DNA from: an uncultured Clostridia bacterium
Lineage (GTDB): Bacteria; Bacillota; Clostridia; Oscillospirales; Acutalibacteraceae
Length of the DNA stretch: 53,667 bases
Assembly: GCA_944380875.1 (NCBI GenBank)
Contig: CALWJA010000029.1
Span: 1-53,667, forward strand
Reading direction: 5' to 3'
Shown: one piece after another, positions 17,849 through 26,266 of the stretch
Numbering within the stretch: position 1 is the stretch's first letter
Layout: each line of letters opens with the position of its first letter
The notes under the pieces: model-generated
Databases searched by the model: none
Seen by the model: the letters and a program-made list of their open reading frames with translations, nothing else
Told to the model about the DNA's origin: nothing
Position numbers and translations under genes: made by a program

Positions 17849-19348
17849 TTAATCCACACGGCCGCCGCAGCGGAAACAGAAATGGCTGCCTTTAGGAAGA
17901 AGAGCACCACAGGTAGGACACTTAACTTCCTCTTCGGCCGGAGCAGCTGCATCTGAAGAAGCATCCGCCGGTGCAGGAGAACTGCTGGCCTCGTTTACCG
18001 GTTCAGCAGAAGGAGCGGCATTTTGGGCAGGCACTTCAGGAGAATAGGAAGCCTGTGCCGGCGCAGGAGAAGGTTCCCAAATGTTCTTTGGTGTTTCCGG
18101 TTGAGAAGAAGAGCTTTCGGCAGAATGGAAGGCCGCTTGAGCAGAAGAATTGGAGAATAAATCCACAGTGCCATTTTCAGCCGTATCTTGTTCAGAAACC
18201 GGATTTACCGGAAGAGAATCGTTTATGGTTTGGGGAGCAGGAGCATTCTGATAGGGAGGTACATAAGGGGCCCCCTCCTGGAAAGAATCCGTTTTTTGAG
18301 AGGGAGCGGCATAGGGAGAAGGCGCCGTCGGAGGTGCGTAGGGGTTGGATTGACCGCCGTAGGGGTTCCCATAATAAGAAGCTCCCGCCTGATCGTTTTG
18401 CTTTTGCTGATTTTGAGGTTGGCCGTAGGGGGAATAAGCACTGCTATTGGGTGCATAACCGCCATAGGGATTCGGCTGAACAGGAGGATACCCGCCAGAG
18501 TAAACGTCAGGTCTGGGCGCAGAGGCCATAGCAGCGTAATTCACTTTGGAGCAATAGCCATAATATGCAAAGGAGACAACCGCCATCAGAACAAGAAAAG
18601 CAACAGAAAGGATTCCATTTACGATCAAAAGAATTTTGAAAAGAGGAGAGTAGCCATACAGCGTAAAATAGTTGATCAAATTAGAAATGGTTCCAAGGGC
18701 AGCTAGAGAAAAGAAAATGCCGCTGGCAATACTTCCGCCTTTATACATGGCGCTGCTCCGCAGACTGCGGCGGGCAGAACCCACAAATCGAAGCATAGAG
18801 ACAACATACAGAATGAGTATCGCCATAACAATGCATACAATCAGAAGAAGAACCGGGACGCCCACGTAGTAAACATATTGGTAATATACCCCTGCTTCTC
18901 CCAGTACATCCCAAAGAAAAGAGGAATTGTTTCCTGCAGCCAGCAGACCAATTATGACAACCAGAAAAATAGCCGTAAGTAAACAAACCAGCACAAGAGC
19001 GATAATAGCGTATACATACAGAATCGTAAGGCCGGCAGAAGGGGAAGCCGTAGGCTTATTGCTTCTGGATTTCAAATAGATAAGCCAAACAGCAAGGCAT
19101 AAGAGCCCCATTATTATGGCGGTAAACGCAATACTTATGTAACCACTCATAGGGTTATAAAGGGATCCGTAGTATGCGGAATACTCCATTACCTGCATCA
19201 GGGTTGTTGCGATTGTGGAAAGGAAAAATAAAGAATATACGATTGCTACAACCAGAATAAGAGGCTTCCGGAAAAAGCCTTTTACATTTTCCAACCCTAT
19301 TTGATAAGGATTTCCCTGTGGGGTTGGTTGCGTATAATAGGGATACAT
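17849..19348 (-). CDS. Multi-pass membrane protein with Pro/Tyr/Gln-rich tail and C-terminal zinc ribbon
   Basis: About 499 residues, unknown function. Residues 1-275 hold six or so hydrophobic segments (VVAIVYSLFFLSTIATT, ILYVYAIIALVLVCLLTAIF, VPVLLLIVCIVMAILILYVV, ILLIVNGILSVAFLVLMAVV). Residues about 285-475 are low-complexity, rich in Pro, Tyr, Gly, Gln, Ser and Ala. The last 25 residues form a zinc ribbon (CPTCGALLP, then FCFRCGGRVD). ATG 19348 is preferred over the upstream GTG at 19357, because GAGGAG lies 8 bases before the ATG. The plan (membrane domain, disordered tail, zinc ribbon) is common in clostridial sensor or scaffold proteins of unknown role. Confidence 0.8.
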   Translation of the reverse strand: MYPYYTQPTPQGNPYQIGLENVKGFFRKPLILVVAIVYSLFFLSTIATTLMQVMEYSAYYGSLYNPMSGYISIAFTAIIMGLLCLAVWLIYLKSRSNKPTASPSAGLTILYVYAIIALVLVCLLTAIFLVVIIGLLAAGNNSSFLWDVLGEAGVYYQYVYYVGVPVLLLIVCIVMAILILYVVSMLRFVGSARRSLRSSAMYKGGSIASGIFFSLAALGTISNLINYFTLYGYSPLFKILLIVNGILSVAFLVLMAVVSFAYYGYCSKVNYAAMASAPRPDVYSGGYPPVQPNPYGGYAPNSSAYSPYGQPQNQQKQNDQAGASYYGNPYGGQSNPYAPPTAPSPYAAPSQKTDSFQEGAPYVPPYQNAPAPQTINDSLPVNPVSEQDTAENGTVDLFSNSSAQAAFHSAESSSSQPETPKNIWEPSPAPAQASYSPEVPAQNAAPSAEPVNEASSSPAPADASSDAAAPAEEEVKCPTCGALLPKGSHFCFRCGGRVD

Positions 19349-19656
19349 AAAGTTCACTCCTCAATATAGAATTAATTGCATGAAGGAGCCTTCAGGCTTA
19401 CCCTCTGTTTATAAGTTTAATCGAAAATAATAAAGAAAACAATAGGAAGCGGCAAAGAAAATAGAAATTTTAATTGAAGAAGAATGATAACAGAAAAAAA
19501 GCATATTTGCATTTTTTATAGATCCTCTTGGAACGAAACCAATTTTTAGGTATCGAATTAGTATTTAATATAAAAAAGTAGAAATGTTCATAAATGTGTG
19601 ATACAATTTTCAATTGTTATATATTTTGTCATTTTATATAGATGGAGGAATTCATA

Positions 19657-20079
19657 ATGAAAGCAAAATCCCTACATTTTTCCAAGAGCGGCTCTGCTCA
19701 GGTTATCGCTTCTGAGTTGGGGCGTGTGTATCAGTCCGTATGTGATCAAATTCCGCCTGCATATCCTTGCGAAGGCGAAAAGGTTGTATTTGTCGGTGTG
19801 GAAATGAACGGCAAGGTTCCGGGTCCTGTGGAGCGTTTTTGCCGGGATCTTACCCCCGCCCGCGCTCAGAACGTTGCTTTTTATGTGATTAATGGCAACG
19901 GTTCTACCGATGGAGTAAAGGCACTGTGTGAAACCATGGAAAAGAATGGTGTTCATGCGGTAACTCCTCTGGGAGTTGCTGTGAAAAGTTCTATTTTCAA
20001 AAAAGGTATGCCCACGGATGCCGATGTACAGAGTGCTCTTGATTGGGCTGAGAAGATCATTTCCAGCGAATTGAAATAA
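19657..20079 (+). CDS. Flavodoxin-like fold protein, tentative
   Basis: 140 residues, soluble. It opens KAKSLHFSKSGSAQVIASEL, then VVFVGVEMNGKVPGPVERFC and AFYVINGNGSTDGVKAL. The alternating strand/helix order fits a flavodoxin or thioredoxin-like alpha/beta fold, but the phosphate loop typical of flavodoxins is replaced by SKSGSA. ATG 19657 follows GATGGAGGAATTCATA; the frame opening at 19642 is within the ribosome binding site. It is flanked by about 300 AT-rich bases upstream and a terminator downstream, so it is single. Confidence 0.6.
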   Translation: MKAKSLHFSKSGSAQVIASELGRVYQSVCDQIPPAYPCEGEKVVFVGVEMNGKVPGPVERFCRDLTPARAQNVAFYVINGNGSTDGVKALCETMEKNGVHAVTPLGVAVKSSIFKKGMPTDADVQSALDWAEKIISSELK

Positions 20080-20110
20080 GATTTTATAAGTCTACCATCT
20101 GGATTTAACG

Positions 20111-20158
20111 TAGAAAAACAGCCGTAAGCGTTTTTTCGCTTATGGCTGTTTTTTTGTT
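20111..20158 (+). terminator. Rho-independent terminator
   Basis: AAAAACAGCCGTAAGCG pairs with CGCTTATGGCTGTTTTT around TTTTTT, followed by more T residues. Confidence 0.85.
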
Positions 20159-20411
20159 TATTAAATGTTATGGCGTTGGTCTGATAATTTTAAAGATAAA
20201 GTGTTTTTTAAAATCTTTTGTTTTGTGACCGGATTGTGACCAGTGTTTTTTATAATTAAAATACCAAGGGAAACGTATGATGAATCTTTGTGAATCACTA
20301 CTGCAGACAGAAATTGTGTTGTGTAGATAGGAGGTGATAAAACTTTTAAAACGTATGTTGGAATAAAGATTGAAGATAACGCCTTACTGTAATTAAGAAA
20401 GGAGAAAACAT
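20159..20411 (+). promoter_or_regulatory. Upstream region of the surface protein gene with direct repeats
   Basis: Two copies of TTGTGACC (20223-20230 and 20234-20241) are spaced exactly 11 bases, one helical turn. A TATAAT (20251-20256) lies 9 bases after the second copy. This layout, direct repeats covering the -35 position with a good -10 box, resembles promoters activated by OmpR/PhoB-type response regulators. No regulator gene is adjacent. The remaining 150 bases form a long 5' leader with AT-rich sequence and no clear hairpin. Confidence 0.4.
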
Positions 20412-23400
20412 ATGCTAAAAAAGATCGCTAGGAAAGCATTATCCTTGGTTTTAGCTGCTGGGGTAGTTCTTTCCGGAGGTATTTCTAATCTGTATGCTTC
20501 TGCTTATAACGAAAAAAGCAACAATAGTGTTCAGATTAGTAAACAGTATGCTCAGTTGAACCGGAATGGGGAAATTGAGGGCTGGTTTGATACTTCGGAC
20601 GTTTCTGCAGCGAATAGAAAAGTGCAGGTGTCCAAAACGATTTCCTCCACAGAGACAGAGAATGTTTTTGATATCAATCTCAAAGTTGTCACCACGGAGG
20701 ATATTCAACAGTTGGAGGTTTCTCCCGACGCAGCTGTTGTTTTGGTAATGGACGTATCCAACAGCATGAAGTATGACGTAGACGGTAATTCGTCTTGGGG
20801 TTGGCAGCCCATTCCCGTAAATCAGCGGCGTATAACATTGGCTAAAAACGCTGCGAAGAATTTTATCGATGATTATACTTCCAATGTGACAGACGGCGCT
20901 AAGCGTATGGTTTCCGTGGTGCAGTTTGGCAGCAATGCTGAAACTGTCATGGGTTGGACAGACGCAGCCAGCACTTCTGGGAAAAACACTGTAAAAAATA
21001 CCATTGAAAATGATGTAGAAGTAAACTTTTCTCTTGGATGGCATGAAAGGGATGATGGCGGCACCAATATTGAAGGCGGCCTGATGCTGGCCAGAAACCT
21101 TCTGAATGATCCCAGCATCCGCAATGTGGAAAATGTATATGTGGTCATGCTTACAGATGGTGTTCCTACCTACCATGTGAATAAGGATTCTCCTTCAACC
21201 AGGTTTATTGCGGGAACTCGCGGCGGCGGAGATAAATCGGAACGGGAGGATTATAAGGACGTTCCCTCTATAGCGGCTACCATTAAAGATAAGGCGTCCG
21301 CTCTCTATACGATTTCTTTTGCTACCAATAAAACTCACGAAACTGTAGAAGGCCAGTCTATTACAAAATGGCTTAACAGTTTTGCAACACAGAATTTTGA
21401 TGCTACAAATGGTGAAGAACTGGAACTCACATTTGAAGATATTTCTCAGATAATCCAGAATAGCGCGAAGGCTTGGATTGCAACCGATCCAATGGGCGAC
21501 TATATTCTTTTCGATGAGGATTATAATGCGGCTAACAATGGTTTCAGTATAGATGGGTACCGCACTGTAGCAAATTATGATACCAAATTGCACGCAATCA
21601 CTTGGAATGTAAAAAAGGCAGTTCTAAGCAAGGTAACGCAGGTACAAGATACCAAATACTATGAATATTCTCTCAATTACCGGATTGCTTTGGATACCAC
21701 TGCAGAGGGTTTTGAAGAGGGAAAACGGTATTTGACAAACGGTGTTACGTCTTTGACCTATATGCTCACAAAGGATGGGAAGATCGATCCTACCCTCTAT
21801 AGTGTAAATTTCAGAATTCCTGCTGTGTGCGGATTTTTGGGTGACTTCTCTTTTGTAAAGACCGATTTGGAGAATGTGGCCAACAAGCTTTCCGGAGCGG
21901 AGTTCGTGCTGGAAGGTACAGCTACCGGAAGCAATAAGTCTGTTTCTATGACAGCGGATTCCAAAACAGGCGGTTCCGTAAACTTTGCGGATATTCCTGC
22001 TGGCGTTTATACTTTGAGAGAGACAAAGGCTCCTGCCGGCTATGAAGTTTCTTCCAAGACGTACAAAGTAACAGTTTCGTATGGCGAAGTTACAGTAGAA
22101 GGCATGGAGAAAGATCCGTCTGATCAGGCATATATTGTTCCCAACGAATCTTCCAAGATGGATATCCATGTGGAAAAAGAGTGGGCAGGTGTGTCTGCAG
22201 GCGATCCGCTTCCTGCGTCTGTTACTGTAACGCTTACCAGGGATGGGGACGCTGCTTTCAAAAAGACAGCAATCCTCAACAGTGCGAATGACTGGCAGGC
22301 AGATTTTACAGATCTGCGCAAATATGATGATGCTGGAAATGCATACGTGTATCGTGTAAATGAAGATAAAGTAAATGGCTATACGGCGAAAGTGACAGGA
22401 AATGCTGCTGAAGGTTTTGTCGTAACCAACACCTATGATCCCGACGGCGACGGCAATTCTGTAAATGTCAGCGGTCAGAAAACATGGGTGGATGGAAATA
22501 ACGGCGATAACACCCGTCCGGCTTCGATTACAGTTGAACTGTACGCTGATGGCGTAAAGAAAGCTGAGCAGAAGGTAACGGCAGAAAATGGCTGGAATTA
22601 TTCGTTCTCTAATTTGCCCAAATATGGGACGGATAGCCATGAGATTCAGTATTCCGTCAAGGAAGTGGCGGTTGATGGGTATACCAGTGTTGTGAATGGT
22701 TATAACATTGAAAATACCCTGAATCAGAAAAAGATTTCCGTATCCGGCACGAAGACATGGATTGATCCCGAAGGCACCGTGCATCCGGAAATCACCATCG
22801 TTCTGAAGAGAAACGGTGTGGAAGCCGACCGGGTAACCCTCGGAAACGGTGAAACCACCTACAGCTTTAATAATCTGGATAAATATGATCTTGCTGACGG
22901 TCATGCATACGAGTATACCGTAGAAGAGCTGCCGGTAGAGGGATATACCTCCAGCCAGGATGGCTACAATTTCACTAATACAATCAACCAGGAGAAGACC
23001 TCCGTATCCGGCACGAAGACATGGATTGATCCCGAAGGCACTGTGCATCCTGAAATCACCATCGTTTTGAACAGAGACGGTGTGGAAGCCGACCGGGTAA
23101 CCCTCGGAAACGGTGAAACCACTTACAGCTTTACGAACCTGGATGTATACGCGGCAGACGGTCATGTATATGAGTACACCGTAGAAGAGCTGCCGGTAGA
23201 GGGATATACCTCCAGCCAGGACGGCTACAACAATTTCACCAATACGATCAACCAGGAGAAGACCTCCGTATCCGGCACAAAGACATGGATTGATCCCGAA
23301 GGCAACGTGCATCCTGAAATCACCATCGTTCTGAAGAGAGACGGAGCAAAAGTAGATGAGGTAACTCTTGCAAACGGCGAAACCGCTTACAGCTTTACGA

Positions 23401-24272
23401 ACTTGGATGTATACGCGGCAGACGGCCATGTATATGAGTATACCGTAGAAGAGCTCCCGGTAGAGGGATATACCTCCAGCCAGGACGGCTACAACTTCAC
23501 CAATACGATTAACCAGGAGAAGACCTCCGTATCCGGCACAAAGACATGGATTGATCCCGAAGGCACCGTGCATCCGGAAATCACCATCGTTTTGAACAGA
23601 GACGGCGTTGCTTATGACAACGTAGTTCTTGCAAACGGCGAGACCGCTTACAGCTTCGACAACCTGGATGTATACGCGGCTGACGGCCATGTATACGAGT
23701 ATACAGTGGAAGAGAATTCTGTAGAAGGGTATATCAGCCAGGTTAACGGCTACGATATTGTAAATACTGTAGAGCAGAAGTATTTCGATATCCGTGGTAT
23801 GAAGATCTGGGAGAATGTGCCGGAAGGTGAAACTCTTCCCGAGATCACGGTGATTCTCTATAAGAATGGTATAGAAATAGACCGTGCGGTTGTGTCAGAA
23901 GCAACCTATTGGGAATATGCATTTGAAGGCATGGAACAGTATGATCTTACAACCGGGCAGGAAAATGTGTATACAGTGGATGAAGTACCTGTGGAAGGTT
24001 ATGAAACTGAAATAAATGGGTATGATATAACAAACACGTATGCAACAGAGGAAATCCCGGACGAAAATACTCCTTTGGATCCTCCCGAAGAGAATATTCC
24101 GGATGAAGATACCCCGCTGAATCCTCCCGAGGAGAATATCCCCGACGAGGATACGCCTCTGGGACCTGCTACCGGTCAAGCAGAGAATCTTCTGCCTGTA
24201 GCTTTGGCGGCAGTTTCCGTAACAGGGCTCTTTGTATTGACAATTGCCCGTAAAAAAACGGTTAAGGAATAA
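20412..24272 (+). CDS. Sortase-type surface protein: VWA, SpaA and tandem Cna-B domains
   Basis: Large cell-wall adhesin or pilus-tip-like protein of 1286 residues. A signal peptide occupies residues 1-30 (KALSLVLAAGVVLSGGISN). A VWA domain spans about 105-350 with its metal site (VMDVSNSM, GGTNIEGG, LTDGVPT). A SpaA prealbumin-like domain spans about 475-575 with an E-box-like LRETKAPAGY. Then come at least seven Cna-B domains (about 578-1210), four of them near-identical. A Pro/Asp/Glu spacer (IPDEDTPL repeats) leads to the sorting signal: GPATG, a hydrophobic stretch and a KKTVKE tail. The ATG follows AGAAAGGAGAAAACAT. No sortase gene is in the window, so the housekeeping enzyme or one elsewhere must anchor it. 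Ligand unknown. Confidence 0.93.
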   Translation: MLKKIARKALSLVLAAGVVLSGGISNLYASAYNEKSNNSVQISKQYAQLNRNGEIEGWFDTSDVSAANRKVQVSKTISSTETENVFDINLKVVTTEDIQQLEVSPDAAVVLVMDVSNSMKYDVDGNSSWGWQPIPVNQRRITLAKNAAKNFIDDYTSNVTDGAKRMVSVVQFGSNAETVMGWTDAASTSGKNTVKNTIENDVEVNFSLGWHERDDGGTNIEGGLMLARNLLNDPSIRNVENVYVVMLTDGVPTYHVNKDSPSTRFIAGTRGGGDKSEREDYKDVPSIAATIKDKASALYTISFATNKTHETVEGQSITKWLNSFATQNFDATNGEELELTFEDISQIIQNSAKAWIATDPMGDYILFDEDYNAANNGFSIDGYRTVANYDTKLHAITWNVKKAVLSKVTQVQDTKYYEYSLNYRIALDTTAEGFEEGKRYLTNGVTSLTYMLTKDGKIDPTLYSVNFRIPAVCGFLGDFSFVKTDLENVANKLSGAEFVLEGTATGSNKSVSMTADSKTGGSVNFADIPAGVYTLRETKAPAGYEVSSKTYKVTVSYGEVTVEGMEKDPSDQAYIVPNESSKMDIHVEKEWAGVSAGDPLPASVTVTLTRDGDAAFKKTAILNSANDWQADFTDLRKYDDAGNAYVYRVNEDKVNGYTAKVTGNAAEGFVVTNTYDPDGDGNSVNVSGQKTWVDGNNGDNTRPASITVELYADGVKKAEQKVTAENGWNYSFSNLPKYGTDSHEIQYSVKEVAVDGYTSVVNGYNIENTLNQKKISVSGTKTWIDPEGTVHPEITIVLKRNGVEADRVTLGNGETTYSFNNLDKYDLADGHAYEYTVEELPVEGYTSSQDGYNFTNTINQEKTSVSGTKTWIDPEGTVHPEITIVLNRDGVEADRVTLGNGETTYSFTNLDVYAADGHVYEYTVEELPVEGYTSSQDGYNNFTNTINQEKTSVSGTKTWIDPEGNVHPEITIVLKRDGAKVDEVTLANGETAYSFTNLDVYAADGHVYEYTVEELPVEGYTSSQDGYNFTNTINQEKTSVSGTKTWIDPEGTVHPEITIVLNRDGVAYDNVVLANGETAYSFDNLDVYAADGHVYEYTVEENSVEGYISQVNGYDIVNTVEQKYFDIRGMKIWENVPEGETLPEITVILYKNGIEIDRAVVSEATYWEYAFEGMEQYDLTTGQENVYTVDEVPVEGYETEINGYDITNTYATEEIPDENTPLDPPEENIPDEDTPLNPPEENIPDEDTPLGPATGQAENLLPVALAAVSVTGLFVLTIARKKTVKE
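22731..23777 (+). repeat. Four tandem Cna-B coding repeats of 258-264 bases
   Basis: Units run 22731-22994 (264), 22995-23258 (264), 23259-23519 (261) and 23520-23777 (258). Each starts with a Ser-Val-Ser-Gly-Thr-Lys-Thr-Trp-Ile-Asp-Pro-Glu-Gly stretch, and long blocks are identical at the DNA level, including synonymous sites. Unit 2 carries an extra AAC/AAT codon (DGYNNFTN against DGYNFTN), and unit 1 has LDKYDLADG where the others have LDVYAADG. This points to recent duplication or gene conversion. Confidence 0.9.
24054..24170 (+). repeat. Pro/Asp/Glu 14-residue repeats before the sorting signal
   Basis: IPDENTPLDPPEEN, IPDEDTPLNPPEEN and a partial IPDEDTPLGP. The 42-base units are similar but show synonymous changes, so they are older than the Cna-B duplications. 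They likely form the wall-spanning spacer. Confidence 0.8.
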
Positions 24273-24319
24273 AAACGAAACCGATAAACGGAGCATGAAA
24301 ATGCAATAGTATCCATTTC

Positions 24320-24364
24320 TTCCCCTCCCTTTCTGTGTAGACAGAAGGGGAGGGGAATTTATAT
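24320..24364 (+). terminator. Rho-independent terminator after the surface protein gene
   Basis: TTCCCCTCCCTTTCTGT (24320-24336) pairs with ACAGAAGGGGAGGGGAA (24341-24357) around a four-base loop, with one G-U pair; ATTTATAT follows. Confidence 0.75.
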
Positions 24365-24412
24365 GTATTTATATTACTGAAAAATAAATTAAGTTTCTTT
24401 TTCATCAACATC

Positions 24413-24441
24413 TTGTTTTTTTAGTCAAAATATGCTATATA
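24413..24441 (+). promoter_or_regulatory. Promoter of the glycine riboswitch transcript
   Basis: TTGTTT (24413-24418), a 17-base spacer and TATATA (24436-24441), about 50 bases upstream of the riboswitch core. Confidence 0.55.
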
Positions 24442-24484
24442 TGTATGGGTTCATAAAACCTGTGGCAGTCGGCTGATATAGTAA

Positions 24485-24606
24485 GCTAGCTGCAACTCTG
24501 GAGAGTTCCCAATTTGGGACGCCGAAGGTGTAAGGTATGCGGCAAGAAAAGCATACCGATCTCTCAGGCAAAAGGACAGAGCGTAAATGCGAATGTTCTG
24601 CTCTTT
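24485..24606 (+). promoter_or_regulatory. Glycine riboswitch
   Basis: The aptamer core is plain: CTCTGGAGAG (24497-24505 area), GACGCCGAAGG (24518-24527), then CTCTCAGGCAAAAGGACAGA (24561-24580). A single complete aptamer is visible, so this is a singlet form, perhaps with a short ghost partner helix before or after. It is followed by a terminator hairpin and then an amino acid:cation symporter gene, so glycine should control uptake through premature termination or antitermination. Confidence 0.95.
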
Positions 24607-24608
24607 GG

Positions 24609-24645
24609 AGGGGCTGACGGAAATACGTCAGCTCTTCCTTTTTTC
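24609..24645 (+). terminator. Expression-platform terminator of the glycine riboswitch
   Basis: GGGCTGACG (24611-24619) pairs with CGTCAGCTC (24626-24634) allowing one G-U pair, followed by TTCCTTTTTT. It lies about 65 bases before the symporter start. Confidence 0.8.
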
Positions 24646-24709
24646 TGTTTATGCACTTTTGCAGATTTGAGAGATTTGAACCAATATGGGTTAAGGAAAG
24701 GGAAGAACA

Positions 24710-26122
24710 ATGGAGCAGGTAAACGCATTTTTAAAGCAGGTAAGCGATTTTGTATGGGGCATCCCTCTGATCGTTCTGATCCTGGCTACTGGAATCTATT
24801 TGACGATCCGCCTGAAGGGAGTGCAGTTCCGTCATTTGGGCAAAGCACTTCGCTATATGTTTCAGAATGAAGAGGGCGGCAGCGGAGAAGTTTCCAGTTT
24901 CGGCGCTTTATGTACAGCGCTTTCCGCAACAATAGGCACAGGTAACATCGTAGGTGTTGCAACAGCTTTGGTAGCAGGAGGACCAGGTGCTCTTTTCTGG
25001 ATGTGGCTGGCCGCCTTTTTTGGAATGGCAACAAAGTATGCAGAGGGCGTTTTAGCTATACGTTACAGAACGATTGATGAGAAAGGCCACGTTTTGGGAG
25101 GTCCCTTTTATTATATTCAGAACGGAATGGGGCCAAAATGGAAATGGCTTGCAAAGCTGTTTGCCTTTTTTGGTATGTGCGTAGGTTTATTGGGAATCGG
25201 TACTATGACCCAGGTAAACGGGATTGCGTCTGCTGTTAACACTGCTTTTGATGCGGAAAACCAGTGGTGCGTAACCCTTTTTGGAAAGAGCTATTCTTGG
25301 ACAGTGGTGATTGCGGCTGTATTGGTAACCGTCACGGTGGCATTCGTGGTAATCGGAGGATTAAAACGAATCGCCAAAGTTTCGGAAGTGATCGTACCTT
25401 TCATGGCTGTTTTATATATTCTGGTCTGCGGGGTAATCCTGATTTTGAATGCTTCTAAAATACCGGGGGCTTTGGGTGAAATATTTGCCGATGCTTTTGG
25501 ATTGCGGGCGGCAGCAGGCGGCGCTTTGGGCGCAATGATGGTCGCCATGCAGATGGGTATTGCCCGAGGAATTTTTTCCAACGAAGCCGGTTTGGGAAGC
25601 GCTCCGATAGCTGCAGCCGCAGCTAAAACCCATCACGCGGCGCGGCAGGGATTGGTTTCCATGACGGGAACTTTCATTGATACCATTATTGTCTGCACGA
25701 TGACAGGCATTACCATCGTATTGACAGGTGCCTGGGATAAAGGACTGGACGGCGCTGCTGTTACTACTTTAGCTTTCCAGCAGGGGCTTCCTATTCCGGG
25801 AGAGATCAGTTCTTTCCTTTTGATGGTTTGCTTGGTGTTCTTTGGGTTTACTACTATTTTGGGCTGGGATTATTACAGTGAACGGTGCCTGGAATATCTT
25901 TCCGGAGGAAAGAAAATAGCAATTACGATTTTCCGTTGGCTGTATATTCTGGCGGTCCTTTTGGGGCCGTTCCTCACTGTGCAGGCAGTGTGGACCATTG
26001 CAGATATTTTCAATGCGCTCATGGCTGTTCCCAACCTGATCGCGTTGGTAGCGCTGAGTGGAGTTGTAGCGAAAGAAACCCGGTCATATCTTCAAAGCCC
26101 GGAAAGAAAGCTGCACCGTTAA
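24710..26122 (+). CDS. Alanine/glycine:cation symporter (AgcS/AlsT family)
   Basis: Sodium-coupled amino acid importer in the cell membrane, 470 residues and about 11 membrane segments. Family marks: GTGNIVGVATALVAGGPGA near residue 75, the loop GGPFYYIQNGMG, and EAGLGSAPIAAAAAKTHHA near 290. The C-terminal TTILGWDYYSERCLEYL is also typical. Start ATG follows AAGGAAAGGGAAGAACA. The glycine riboswitch directly upstream suggests that glycine is a natural substrate. Single gene; no terminator was seen after it before the next promoter. Confidence 0.95.
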   Translation: MEQVNAFLKQVSDFVWGIPLIVLILATGIYLTIRLKGVQFRHLGKALRYMFQNEEGGSGEVSSFGALCTALSATIGTGNIVGVATALVAGGPGALFWMWLAAFFGMATKYAEGVLAIRYRTIDEKGHVLGGPFYYIQNGMGPKWKWLAKLFAFFGMCVGLLGIGTMTQVNGIASAVNTAFDAENQWCVTLFGKSYSWTVVIAAVLVTVTVAFVVIGGLKRIAKVSEVIVPFMAVLYILVCGVILILNASKIPGALGEIFADAFGLRAAAGGALGAMMVAMQMGIARGIFSNEAGLGSAPIAAAAAKTHHAARQGLVSMTGTFIDTIIVCTMTGITIVLTGAWDKGLDGAAVTTLAFQQGLPIPGEISSFLLMVCLVFFGFTTILGWDYYSERCLEYLSGGKKIAITIFRWLYILAVLLGPFLTVQAVWTIADIFNALMAVPNLIALVALSGVVAKETRSYLQSPERKLHR

Positions 26123-26175
26123 TCACTTCCTAGGGCTTAATTTTCGTTTTTCGGTATGCGTTCAAAAATTCCTCC

Positions 26176-26204
26176 TTGTTTATGAAAAAACACCTGTGTA
26201 TGAT
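26176..26204 (+). promoter_or_regulatory. Putative promoter of the GH5-like gene
   Basis: TTGTTT (26176-26181), a 17-base spacer and TATGAT (26199-26204). Confidence 0.4.
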
Positions 26205-26266
26205 AAGGGTGTATAACAGCAATACGGAAAACAGTTTGGATGTTTTCCAAAAAAGGAGGAATTGTT

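Noticed and set aside
21624-23690. 688-codon minus-strand open frame
   Set aside because: Antisense to the Cna-B repeats; its own internal repeats mirror theirs and it has no ribosome binding site.
22731-23777. CRISPR-like array from the regular repeats
   Set aside because: Repeats are 258-264 bases, in frame and protein-coding; no short repeat-spacer structure exists.
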